DNA of 64,000 nucleotides, from the NCBI GenBank assembly GCA_019096155.1, contig JAHCVI010000001.1:9734001-9798000 (forward strand). The letters are read 5' to 3'. The position numbers were made by a program, and so were the translations under genes. The DNA is from Staphylotrichum longicolle. Its lineage: Eukaryota > Ascomycota > Sordariomycetes > Sordariales > Chaetomiaceae. Position 1 is the first letter of the stretch, and every line of letters begins with the position of its first letter. This document shows positions 23,616 to 35,362 of the stretch, one piece after another. The notes beneath the pieces were generated by a model that was not told where the DNA came from, did not search any database, and worked only from the letters and a program-made list of their open reading frames with translations.

Positions 23616-24488
23616 TCACCGGTTAGCGAACTTCATCAACCACTGCAAGACGGCCTCGAGGTTCGTCTCCTCCTTGGCCGAGATGCCGTAGCACGAGACC
23701 TCGCGGTGGGCGACGTTCTTGAGCTCCATGTGGTCAATCAGCTCGTCGACCGAGAGCTTGTTGGGCAGGTCCGACTTGTTGCCCAGCACGAGCAGGGGGA
23801 TGCCCTCGAGGGTGGGCTGGCTCATGAGCGCGTGCAGCTCCTCCCGGGCGACGGGCAGCAGGTCCTGGTCGGCAATATCGACGATAAAGACGATGGCGTT
23901 GACGTTGCGGCAGTACCGCTCCCACATTGGCCGGAAGCGGGGTTGACCACCCAGGTCCCAGCACTTGAGTGTCACATGCCCCCGCTGCACCCGCTTCATG
24001 TTGAAGCCGACTGTGGGTATCGAGCTGCAAAAAGAGGAGGTCAGCCGGGGGGAGGTGGGGAGCATGGAAGCGAGAGGGTGTGGGACGGGGAAGTGTTCTC
24101 GGCAACAACGCCTTCCTTGGAGGAGAAGTGGTCTGGAAAAGATCACTACTTACTCGATGGCGAACTCTCCGCCCTAGCGATAAGGATCCGAAATGTCAGT
24201 AACTGCGATTTCATCATTGTCGAACGGGTCTTCCGGTTTTCACTTACCGCGAGGACGCGCAGGAGGGACGTTTTGCCAGCATTCTGCAACCCAATCATGG
24301 TCACGTCCATCTCGGTCGCCCTGCATCGCATTAGCCCCCGACGCATAGGTGTCGCGGCGATGTGCTGCCGGTGAGATGCGGCCCGGTAGTGCCCCGCAGC
24401 TCGGCGGCGCGGGGGAGGTGCATGACGATCCAACTCACCAAAACGTCCTCAACAACCAGTCGTACACTCGCCTGAATAACCCCGCCAT
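23616..24488 (-). CDS. ARL8: ARL8 small GTPase (Arf-like 8)
   Basis: Four exons, 24488-24439, 24320-24248, 24174-24155 and 24024-23616, give 183 residues. The third exon is only 20 nt and encodes GGEFAI plus part of Asp. The N terminus MAGLFRRVYDWLLRTFW is an amphipathic helix without Gly2, so it is not N-myristoylated, as in animal ARL8. Motifs: GLQNAGKTSLL (P-loop), IPTVGFNM (switch I), WDLGGQPRFRPMW (switch II), NKSDLP (guanine specificity), CYGISAKEETNL (G5). ARL8 acts on lysosome/vacuole and vesicle membranes, linking them to motors and tethers; in hyphae a vacuole or vesicle transport role is expected by homology. Confidence 0.95.
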
Positions 24489-27207
24489 GGTCGTCGTTGA
24501 GGGCCGAGCACCACGCTGTCGTTTAGAGACGGGGAGGGGATGTTGGAGATGCCGAGGACGAACGTCAAGAGCGCGTGTCAGAAGTGGAAAGTCGCGCAGA
24601 TGTTTGCGGCTCGAGGATTTCGCAGGATCGCCGGGTTGTTCAGCCCAGCCAGGTTGATGGGCGATGATGGACGGGCGGTGACAAGGTCTCAGCCCGGGTC
24701 CAGTTTAAATATTCTGCGCTCAGACACCCCTGGGCGGCGCAAGAACTAGGAATAAAATGTCTCGTATGACGGGGCCTTGTAGAGCCTCTGCAATTTCGCA
24801 AGAAATAGAAACCAGAGTGAAATAGCTTCCTCCTTTTGTGGTCGGTGAGGAAAGGAAGACGCGGGGCAGGCGAAGGCGGGAGCGAGTGACCAGGCCCACC
24901 AAGCAAGAATGCCACCGGGGAAAACACAAATCTAGGTAACTGTTGTGCAAGTCAAGCTGTGGTCCGTGCCTCGGTGCGCAGGACGGTGATGGGATGTTGA
25001 ACAACGGGCGGGCGGCTAGAGCTTGGGATCCCGGGGTGTGGAGCACCTGGACGGGGAGGAGAGGAGGCAGATGTCGGCAAGACGAGACGATCAGCTGTGA
25101 TGATGGGCGAGGGTGTGGCGGCTCAGCAAAGTCCCCAGGTTGCAGTCACCGTCAGTGCTGAGACTCGCTGCGGGCCAAGCGGCGGCAGCGGCTGCGCGGC
25201 AGGGGATGGCGTCAAAGTTGTAAGTTTGGAGCTGCAAGGTAGCAAAGAGCCGAGTCCAGGAGGAGCGTCGTATCGCGCATCAGACAAGAAGACGGGAACA
25301 TGAAGCGCAGGCAAGCCTGGATGCCGGATGGACAAGCTGCAAGGAGTTGCAAGGAGTTGCAAGGAGTCGCTGCAGGAGGTTGCCGCTGTGGATGCTGCAG
25401 GGACCGGGCTGGACACTCTTGCGGGCGGCGGCCGAGCCGATCTGAGATGGAGGATGCGGATGAGATGAGATGTCGTTGCTTTGCGTGCCAGGTTGCTTGC
25501 CCGCTCAGGTGGGCCGGACCCTGTCGGGTTGGGAGAGCGTGCTCGGCGTCTCTCTGGTCGGCGGCCGGCAACAGCGTGCCTGACTGTTTCTGGCTATTGT
25601 CTTCTGACGCCCTCTCGCGAACCTGAAGCCTCGGCAAAGGTGATGGTGATGCTGCCGCCGCTGTCTCTTTCTCCCGCTCCGCACGCAGTTCCACGGCTCC
25701 GGTGGGATGGGTTGGGCCTGCTCTGTATTTATCTCAAAAGAAGCACAAACACCTCCACCGATGTGGTTGAGCTGGGGGTAGAACTGTGGAGGTGCTCTTC
25801 AGCAGAGGCCACCAACAGCGGGGTCAAAGAGGCTAACTAGTGGGCGCGATTGGGTCACCCAAGCAAGGCGACCGGCCAGGGTTCCCCACGCCGAGAAAAC
25901 CAATGGCGGCACTGCGTGAGAGCCAGAAGGATCAGGTTGATGACCCCTTCGGGTCAGAGAACCGGGAGGCATCGCGAAACCAACTGGAGGAGGAAGTTAA
26001 GGCCCTTCAGAGTTCAGGATCAAACTGGGCCTGGCCTCTCGGCTGCAAGCCAACCGCACCCTTCTCGTCGGCTTGGGTGAAGATGCACAACCGGTCGCTC
26101 GCCAATGTAGCCTCCTCATGCGGGTCCGGACTCCGGATAGTGTCCTCTCAGACCAGGTGCCAGGTAGTCATAGACGTCAAGTAACTTGCTCTGACGTCGC
26201 AGCGAAACAGCTTCGAAGTTGGGCTTCAACTGTCTGCCCTGCACGCTGCACGGCGTCTTTTCGGAACAAACTGGCCCAACATGGTTGGCTGCTTCAATCG
26301 CGGCCGTTCATTTGGGGCTGAGAGGTTTGGATGTCGGATTCGAAGACCAATTTACTGGACATCAATGGCGCACGACCAAACCCCCACTGGGCCGCAGCTT
26401 GGCCCGGCCAGCTCTGGCGGCTGGTCGATGAGACCGCCCAAGCTTCTGGAGAAGCTTCACAGCAGGGCAGCTTCCGGGTCCAGCAAAAAGCCCCTGGCCA
26501 CCTCCTGTGTGCCCGGACCATAAGGGCTCAACAAAATCATGACCCCAAAAGATGCCGAATTGACCAGCCCAGTGACCGCAGCTGGACGGCTGCTTCCCGG
26601 ATACAAACCAGCTCCCATGAGGTGACTTCCACCGGTTTGCAGACGGCTGCCTGGGTGTTCGAACCTTGACCGAGGGCCCCAATGCAATAGTGCTTCTTTG
26701 GTCGCATAAAACCCCAGCTAATCCAGTTTCAGATACCAGACATTCGTTGTATCTAGGAGCTAAACATGAACCTGAAGATCGTGAAAGAAAGTCAGAAAAT
26801 TCACAGGAGCAATCCACGGCCAGTGACAAGTGCGCAAAAAGACCCGTGCAGCGGGCTGGAAGGCTCGGGATGGGAGTTGCGCAGATGGGACCCGCAAGGT
26901 CCACAAACCAACAACCCCACCAAGTTCGAAGAAGCAGGGGTTCAACCGATAAGCGATAAGCAGAAAAAAAGTTCCTAACAAACGAAGTCGGGTTCACCAT
27001 CACAGCTCAGGCTACACCAATCCCAGCAATACAACCAGATTCTGCCCCTCGCCAGTGCAGGTGCGGCCCCAGGAATGAGCAGACAATAAGTCGGCATTGG
27101 ATTGGAACGAGGGGCTGCCGCCAAACCGTCACGCGACAACACGATCGCCTTCCAACGCACATCACATCCTCTCAGCAATCCCATCTTTTCGTGCTGCACA
27201 GCCGACC
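24489..27207. other. divergent intergenic region between ARL8 and RNA polymerase I subunit gene
   Basis: 2.7 kb between diverging start codons. It holds a 10-bp tandem repeat at 25341-25370. No gene recognised; the frames present have noncoding composition. Confidence 0.5.
25341..25370. repeat. 10-bp tandem repeat, three copies
   Basis: AAGGAGTTGC at 25341-25350 and 25351-25360, then AAGGAGTCGC at 25361-25370. Noncoding position, between divergent genes. Confidence 0.85.
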
Positions 27208-30200
27208 ATGGCCCCCGAACCCACCAAGACGTCGTGGGACCACGAATACAACACGCTCCGCCGTGAGAAGCTCTTTCGGAACCCCCCGACAGATCGCACG
27301 GCCTATCCTGCCCTCCAGCTGGCGGTCGACCCACACATCGAGTCCTTCAATGCCCTCTTCCGAAACGATGGAACACCCAGCCTCCTCGACCATGCGCTGG
27401 CCGAGATTGGGACCAAGACCTTTCTAGACGGCGACGACAGGGCGGCACCCGGGGACAAGAACAAGCTGACGGTCCGGTTCAAGAGTATCACGCTCCAAAA
27501 GTCGCAGGTACCTCCGTCCAACAAGTTTGCCAAGAGGCGCGAGATCTTTCCGTCCGAGTGCAGAGAACGGCACGTTTCATACCGGGGGAAGCTCACGGCC
27601 GTCCTCGAGTATCGGGTCAACGATGGTGAACCCCAGGAGTTTGTCCGAGAGCTGGGACAGATGCCCATCATGGTCAAGGTAGGCGATCCTCCAAAGCCGT
27701 CCACCCTCGACCGCGGCGTCTTGGGATCTCACTAATGCGCTCTCTCGTTCGCTGTCCTAGTCCAACAAGTGCCACCTCGAAAACAACTCGCCAGCGCTTC
27801 TTGTCCAGAGAAAAGAGGAGTCAGAGGAGCTGGGCGGATACTTCATCGTCAACGGCATCGAAAAGATCATTCGCCTGCTCCTGGTCAACCGGAGGAATTT
27901 CCCGCTGGCCATCATCCGCCCGAGTTTCACCAACAGAGGTCCCTCATACACGCCGTACGGTATCATAGTACGATCCGTCCGCCCTGATGAGACCTCTCAG
28001 ACGAATGTACTCCATTACCTGAACGACGGCAACGTGACGTTCCGCTTCTCTTGGAGGAAGAACGAGTATCTCATTCCCGTCATGATGATCCTCAAGGCCC
28101 TTATCGAGACCAACGACCGCGAGATTTTTGAAGGCCTGGTGGGCCCGCCCAACTCGAAGGGCATCGAGAACACCTTCCTGACGGATCGGGTCGAATTGCT
28201 TCTCCGCACCTACAAGACATACGGTCTTTACACCAAGACACAGACTCGGGCCTATCTGGGCGAGAAGTTCCGAGTTGTGCTCGGCGTCCCCGAGACCATG
28301 TCCGACTATGAAGTCGGCACAGAGTTTCTCCGCAGGATTGTCCTCGTCCACCTCGGGTGCGTCGATGTCACCGAGGAACAGGACCTTGACAAGTTCAAGA
28401 TGCTGCTCTTCATGTGCCGGAAGCTCTACGCACTTGTCGCCGGCGACTGTGCGGTCGACAACCCCGATGCCGTGCAGAACCAGGAAATCTTGCTTGGCGG
28501 CTTCCTCTACGGTCAGGTGCTGAAAGAACGGCTGGACGAGCTGTTGTCCGTCTCTCTGAGGGCAGCGCTGCGCGATTACCTGAGGAGAAACCCTACCATA
28601 TCATTCACGTCGGCGACGTTTGCCAAGGACTTCCCGATTGCCATCTTCAGGCGGACAAACGAGAACCTCGGAAATTCCCTCGAGTACTTCCTTTCCACTG
28701 GCAACCTCCAAAGTCCGTCTGGTCTCGACTTGCAACAGACATCGGGTTTCACCGTGGTGCGGAAGAAGCTCAACTTCCTGCGTTTCATCAGCCACTTCCG
28801 CATGGTCCATCGTGGTAGCTTCTTCGCCCAATTGAAGACCACAACTGTCAGAAAACTCTTGCCTGAATCCTGGGGGTTCCTCTGCCCCGTGCACACCCCC
28901 GATGGTTCGCCCTGCGGGTTGCTGAACCACATGGCCCACAAATGCAAGATCATGACGGATTCGGTCGATGCTTCGGCCGTTCCTGGTGTCGCCATGGAAC
29001 TGGGGGTGAACGACTACTCATCGGCCGCCACGAACGAAAGCGTCGTGGTGATGCTTGATGGCAGGATCATCGGCTGGTGCACCCCTGACGCGTCCAAGGA
29101 GGTTGCCGACAGCTTGCGGCATTGGAAGGTGGAGGGCGGCCATGGCATTCCGATCCAGCTGGAGATTGGCCATGTGCCTCCGTCCAAGGGCGGGTCCTAT
29201 CCCGGCATCTACATGTCCTCCAAGCCCTCTAGGATGGTGCGGCCTGTCAAGTATCTGCCTCTGGGCAAGGAAGACTTTGTCGGGCCACACGAGCAGCCGT
29301 ACATGTCGATCGCGTGTACCGACAGCGAGGTGATCCCGGGCGACTCGACACACGTCGAGTTCGACCCGACCAACATCCTCTCCATCCTGGCCAACATGAC
29401 GCCCTTCTCCGACTTCAATCAGTCTCCCCGTAACATGTATCAGTGTCAGATGGGTAAGCAAACAATGGGTACCCCAGGAACGGCAATCCGGCACCGGACA
29501 GACAACAAGATGTACCGCATCCAGACGGGCCAGACGCCCATCGTCCGCGCGCCGCTGCACAACACGTACGGCTTTGACAACTTTCCCAACGGCATGAACG
29601 CGGTGGTTGCTGTCATCTCGTACACGGGTTACGACATGGACGACGCCATGATCATCAACAAGTCTGCCCACGAGCGCGGGTTTGGCCACGGCACCATCTA
29701 CAAGACCAAGAAGGTCAGCCTCAAGGACGACTCGCGGACGCGCACGTCCAAGACCATCAGCAAGATGTTCGGGTTTGCCCCGGGGAGCCCGGTCAGGGCC
29801 TCCGACCGCGAGATGCTCGATGCTGACGGGCTGCCCTATGTGGGACGCCTGGTCAGAGAGGGAGACATTCTTTGCGCGTGGCACACTGTCTCGGCCGACT
29901 ATAGCGGGCAGCTGATCAACCGGGATGGCATCACCCACTGGGAGCGGTACAAGGAGTCCGAAGATGCCTTCATCGAGGAGGTGCGCGTGATCGGCAGCGA
30001 CACGGGCAACGAACCCCTGCAGACCATCTCGATCAAGCTCCGTATCCCACGGTCCCCGGTCATCGGCGACAAGTTCTCGTCGCGTCACGGGCAGAAGGGT
30101 GTCTGCTCGCAGAAATGGCCCGCCATCGACATGCCCTTCTCCGAGACGGGCATTCAGCCCGATGTCATTATCAACCCCCACGCTTTCCCGTCGCGCATGA

Positions 30201-30994
30201 CAATCGGCATGTTTGTCGAGTCGCTGGCGGGCAAGGCGGGCGCGCTGCACGGCCTCGCGCAGGACTCGACGCCGTTCAAATTCAACGAGGAGCACACGGC
30301 GGCCGACTACTTTGGCCACCAGCTGATGAAGGCCGGGTACAACTACCACGGCAACGAGCCCCTGTACTCGGGCATCACGGGCGAGGAATTTGCCTGCGAC
30401 ATCTACATCGGCGTCGTCTACTACCAGCGGCTGAGACACATGGTCAACGACAAGTACCAGGTGCGTACCACCGGTCCCGTGGTCCCGACGACGGGCCAGC
30501 CCATCAAGGGCCGCAAGAAGGGTGGCGGTATCCGCGTGGGTGAAATGGAGCGCGACGCCCTGTTGGCGCACGGCACCGCGTTCCTGCTCCAGGACCGCCT
30601 GCTCAACTGCTCCGACTACTCCAAGTCCTGGATCTGCAGAGACTGCGGGTCGTTCCTGGCGGTGCAGCCGACGGTGTCGCCATTCATCGGCAAGCGCAAG
30701 CAGGTTGGCACCGTCCGCTGCCGGAACTGTGCGCAGCGCCTGGATCAGATCGAGGGCCTGGACCTCATGAAGCTGGACGGCGAGATCTGGGAGGACGGGC
30801 AGGGCGTGCAGTGGATCGGAGGTGAGAACACGACCATGGTGGTCGTGCCGGGTGCGCTCAAGTTCCTCGACGTTGAGCTCGCGGCCATGGGCGTGAAGCT
30901 GAAGTACCGGGTGGATACAAAGGATGCGATCCGGAGGGGGCCGTTGAGGGCGACGGCTCCGAAGGCGCTGCTGAGCGGGACGGTGGCGGCATGA
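27208..30994 (+). CDS. RPA135: DNA-directed RNA polymerase I second-largest subunit (A135)
   Basis: Two exons, 27208-27678 and 27761-30994, split by an 82-bp intron (GTAGGC...CTAG), give 1234 residues; yeast Rpa135 is slightly shorter. The protein lacks the long insertions of RPB2. Landmarks of the beta-like subunit: ELGGYFIVNGIEKIIR (lobe/protrusion), CPVHTPDGSPCGLLNHM (fork), GYDMDDAMIINKSA (hybrid-binding domain), GDKFSSRHGQKG (conserved block next to the active centre), and a C-terminal zinc site CRDCGSF...CRNCAQR (CxxC...CxxC) before the anchor segment. It forms the catalytic cleft with A190 and transcribes the rRNA precursor in the nucleolus. The long uninterrupted second exon is fully open. 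Confidence 0.98.
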
Positions 30995-32102
30995 TTTGAG
31001 TCGGGGTAGCATATGTGTGTGATTTTAAGCTTGGGTTGGTCTGGTTAGGTTCCGTCTGTTCCAGGTAAAATAGTCAAATCGTCTACTGATGTAGAGTTCT
31101 CTCATCCATGTCTCGTCTCGGTCACCTCGGCGTTGCCTGGCTCTGTGTGCCTCACTCAAGTTAACTTCTGCAGGGACCATGGACCTTGTTGCCGTTGCAC
31201 ATGGCGAGAACAACGATGAGACAGCGTCGTCTGGGAGAGGCTGAGCCTCGTCGCAGCACGCTACGTGAGACATGCCACCACGCTGTCTGCAAATGGCAGG
31301 TGTTGAGTCTGATGCTGGGTGTTCTCAGCCTGGCTTGGGAGACACGAGGGAAATGAGAGGCAGCTGCGGTGAACCCGTCACAGAAACAAACGCAATTTAT
31401 GCCGGCGTGGGTGACGGCGGTGACGGGTATATCATGCAGTCGCCCGCTGCTCGGTTTGTCGTCGGTATTTCCATGATCAGCACCCAGTCCTCACATGAGC
31501 GAAAACACACCTCGTCTTGACCTTGACCTCTTTACCAACACCGGGATTTTGAGGCCTTTGGCATCATCGGCCTAGAACCGACCAAAAGGCGCTTCTAGCC
31601 GGGCCTAGTTTCACTTTCATCACTAGGAAGGTGCGCTCCTGGAATCGAACCATCAGTCAGTCGTGTCTCCTTAGCCCCGCAAGTTGCTCTTTCCTTACAA
31701 CTACAAACGCAGATTTCTGGGCTCAGAACGGAAGGGAACCGGTTCCATTCCGAAACACTCACTCTGTCTGCAAGACCTATTCTCCTTGCTGCCCAAGGCC
31801 AACAGCGGCCAGGAACCTTGAGGGTTATTTGACCCTCGGCGTTCCTCTCCTGTGAGCTCGTGGGCTCAAGGTTCGGGCTTCAACTGGCCACCTCTATCTC
31901 TCGCAACTTTTCTTGCGCCTGATCTCTGTCTCCATCCTAATTTGGGCCCGGCCGCTCACTGTCGTTCTCTCTGGTAAATGACCGTTCCATAGATCTCATC
32001 ACTTCTCTCTGACATAGTACAGTCTGAGAGGAGCCATCCTACCCTCACTTCACGATTATCGAACGCCATAGATCAATCTCAAAGAGAAGACCGATCATCG
32101 CA
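30995..32102. other. intergenic, 3' flank of RPA135 and promoter of tyrosinase
   Basis: 1.1 kb. No gene supported. The last 250 bases before the tyrosinase ATG are pyrimidine-rich with several ATAG/TATC elements. A T-arm-like sequence near 31641 does not fold into a tRNA. Confidence 0.5.
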
Positions 32103-34302
32103 ATGGCGCGCATCCGACTCGCCCCCCTCCTTCCCTTTCTCTGTCTTATGCAAGCCCTCGCCCTCGCCCAGTACACAGCCTACGACTACGGTTTCGACGT
32201 CAAGACGAGAATCAAGCGGAACCAACTCGACCGCCGTACGGGCTTGGTCGTGCGGGACAAGACCGCCACCGCGGCTGCGGCTGCTGCCGGCGACGTCGTC
32301 GAGGTTCTTGTGCGCCCGGAGATACGCCAGCTCGAGCAGGACACAGACCTGTGGACACTGTACATCCTTGGACTGAGTATGATGCAGTTCACGGACCAGG
32401 CGTCGCCCACGTCGTACTATGGGCTTGCGGGTTCGTGGTCTTGTCACTCGTTGCGGTTCTGGTCTTGTTTTGGGAGCCGAGCTGATTGATGGCTTTTTTG
32501 TCCTTTGTCCTAGGGATACACGGAATGCCGCACCATACTTGGGGAGGTGTGAAACCAGTTGCTGGGAACGAGAACACCGGGTATTGTACCCACTCGTCGG
32601 TGTTGTTCCCGACATGGCACCGGCCTTACATGGCGCTGTACGAGGTACGACCCGGCAGACCCGGTGGTTTGGTTCCTCATGTGGCTGACTTGGTTATGTT
32701 TGACAGCAAGTGCTGCACGGGCTGATCGAGACTATTGCTTCGTTCTGGCCGGAGGGCGAGAGGGAGCGGTATGTGGCTGCGGCCCGCAGATTCAGACTCC
32801 CTTACTGGGACTGGGCTGCCACTCCTCCGGCTGGGGAGAGTGTGCTTCCTAGAAGTATTGGAGGGAGTCCGTTTATCGACATCAATGGGCCAAGTGGCCA
32901 ACAGCGTATTGCGAACCCCCTGTTCAGCTACAGCTTCAAGCCTTTAGATAGTACCGCCTTCGGCTCTGGGCCTGTAAGTACACACACACCTCCCATCTTT
33001 CTGCCATATCTGATAGGTCATGGCTAGTGGAATGTCTGGACTCGAACTCTCAGGGGCCCGATGAGCAGCGGTCCGGATGCGCAGTCGAATAACTCGTTCG
33101 TCGCCACGAACCTCGACCAAAACCGTCCTTCCATTGCCCAGCGGCTCTATGCTTTGTTCTCAAGCTATGATAACTACACCACGTTCAGTAACAACGCATT
33201 TGGAGCGCAGGCTGACTCGATCGAGTCACTTCACGACACAATCCATAGCTTGGTCGGCGGATTTGGCCCTGGCCAGCCGAGCTCTCCAGCCGGGCACATG
33301 GCATTCATCCAATGGTCCGCCTTTGACCCAATCTTCTTTCTCCATCACTGCATGGTTGATCGGGTTCTAGCCATCTGGCAGACATTGCACCCTGACTCAT
33401 GGGTAACGCCCTCAAGAGCTCTGACAAACTCTTACACCATCCGCCGGGGCCAAACCCTCAGCTCTACCACATCACTGGCTCCCTTTTTCTCCAACGAGAA
33501 TGGCAGCCTCTGGGACTCGGACGGCGTCCGTGACCACACCAAGTTTGGCTACACCTACGCTGAGCTGGTTCACAACCCCAAAGCAAACCAGAACGACAAC
33601 CAGAACAACAAAATGGCCCAGATCCGCACCGCCAAGCAGGCCGTCAACCGCATGTACGGCTCCTTCAGTCCAGCAAGCCTCTTTCTCAAGGAAATCCACG
33701 AGGCAGGTATCAAAGCCGGTCCCAACACCCCGGCCAGAAACCGCAAGCTCCCCCGCTCCGCGACCGCAACCAAGCTCTTCGTAGGGGACCACTACCACGA
33801 GTGGACCGCCAACGTGCGCATCGCAAAGCAGGCCGTCGCGGACGCGTCAGCGGTTCATTTCTTCCTGGGCGGTGCCCCGCCGCACGATCCGAGGGAGTGG
33901 ACGGCCGCGCCGAACCATGTAGGCTCCATGGGTGTATTTGCCAGCACGGCGGCCGCAGCGCGGAGCTATGCTCCCTCACCAGCCCAAGAGCTAGGGGGCA
34001 AGCATCACGGTGCTGGTAACCATGACGTCGCTGTGTCGGGGACGGTGCCACTGACCGCCGCGCTGGTGAAGATGGTTGCGAAGGGGGAGCTGGCGAGCCT
34101 GGAGCCGGAAGATGTGGAGGGGTTTTTGAGGGGACGGCTGAGAATGAGAGTGTTGGGAAAGGGAGGAGAGGTGGTTGCGCCAGGGGAGGGGTGTGTGAAG
34201 GGGGTTGGGGTGGAGATTGTGAGCTCACTGGTCGCGGCGCCGTGGAGCGAGGAGGAACTACCTAAGTGGGGGGAGGAGAGGGTTTGTTTTCAAATGTGCT
34301 GA
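32103..34302 (+). CDS. secreted fungal tyrosinase (type-3 copper, monophenol/diphenol oxidase)
   Basis: Four exons, 32103-32430, 32514-32644, 32707-32973 and 33028-34302, give 666 residues. The N terminus (about 1-23, charged start, Leu-rich core, ALA-Q) is a good signal peptide. CuA ligands: His112 (HGMPHHTW), His136 in CTH, His145 in FPTWHRPY; Cys134-x-His136 would form the known thioether bridge. CuB ligands: His311, His315 (HDTIH) and His348/349 in FDPIFFLHHCMVDR. The C-terminal part (after about 500) resembles the lid domain that is cleaved to activate fungal tyrosinases. The enzyme oxidises phenols to quinones, feeding melanin or cross-linking. The first donor is the unusual GTTCGT, but splicing is fixed by GLAGIHGMP. 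The next gene downstream also encodes a secreted protein. Confidence 0.93.
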
Positions 34303-35362
34303 GGAGAGGAGGGTCGCTGGAGAGTGGAGGGACGAGGGAGTGTTTGATGTGTTGACTGACTGAGCTAGGAGTTCGACAAGAGGGTCGCTGGTGGTATGGG
34401 GTAATGGGTGTGTAATGGCTGCTGACAGGAGCTACGAAGGGTAAGAGTGCGATGTCGGTGGAGTTAACAGTGTTCACGTTCTCTTCCTAACTGTTCTTTC
34501 GAGTAGGGCTATTGATTTACTCTTATGTGTTGCTTTGTTTACGATCGTCGGGGCCTCAGATATCTGAATTGATTTCACTTCCACCGTCATTGAGCTCTGT
34601 GCTTGTGAGCAAAGGTACGTCTGTCACTTATAATTAACTAAGCTTTCCGCTAACCCACTTGAATTGAAGCTTAATTCAACCTGTGGAGTTCTCGGCCCCG
34701 ATGCTCTGATTCGATGATTTTACGAAGGGGGTAATTACTAACCTAAAGTAAGGTATTCACCTCTTCTTTGATGGTTTCCATCTTCACAACATCCACCCTT
34801 TTGTCGCACTCCTTTCGCACCCTACAGCAACGCTCCGTCTTTGCCTGACATCACCCACTTGCCTCCGTGTGTCTCGGAGTTTGTTCTGAATCAATATCCA
34901 CTCTTCAAGACATTACCTAACTTGGCAAACACAGATGATGGGTTCTGCGCGCTAGTCTTTCTTAATCATTACCGTCCCGTTGGTTCAGGGCCCAGGCCGG
35001 TCTTGGGCAGCTCAGCTGCCTGCGCAGCTGTCGGTTCCTACACACTATTGCCAGGCTAACCCCCAGATCAGACATTGAGTGGAACTTCAAACCGCAAACA
35101 TTGCTGCCATTCACCAGCAACCAACGTGCACGGGAATGGGAGACAATAATGCGATCCACTTGGGGTCAGCGCGCTGGGCGCGTGCCGTTGCGGCGGTACT
35201 GTTCGGGGGTTCGTTGAGATGAAGGATGGGAAAGATGGGAGGGGAAGATGGGATACATAAATCCGAGATCTCGCCTTCTCAGGGGCTTTCGACGGAGATC
35301 GGTTGCCCTTGAGCCCATCCCATCGTCGTCAGTCCTTACCTAGGGTTGTCATTCCTTTCAAG
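34303..35362. other. intergenic, 3' flank of tyrosinase and promoter of PLA2-like gene
   Basis: 1.06 kb, more A+T-rich than its surroundings around 34490-34780. A near-palindrome (TTGAATT-N7-AATTCAA) occupies 34659-34679, and a TATA-like ACATAAAT lies at 35255-35262, about 100 bp before the next ATG. No gene seen. Confidence 0.5.

Noticed and set aside
29018..31012. 664-codon open frame antisense to RPA135
   Set aside because: It mirrors codon bias of the sense gene, has Arg/Val/His-rich composition and no family features.
31628..31660. T-arm-like sequence (GGTTCGATTCC on the minus strand) suggesting a tRNA
   Set aside because: The 5-bp T stem does not pair fully and no matching acceptor 5' strand or anticodon arm lies at the right distance.
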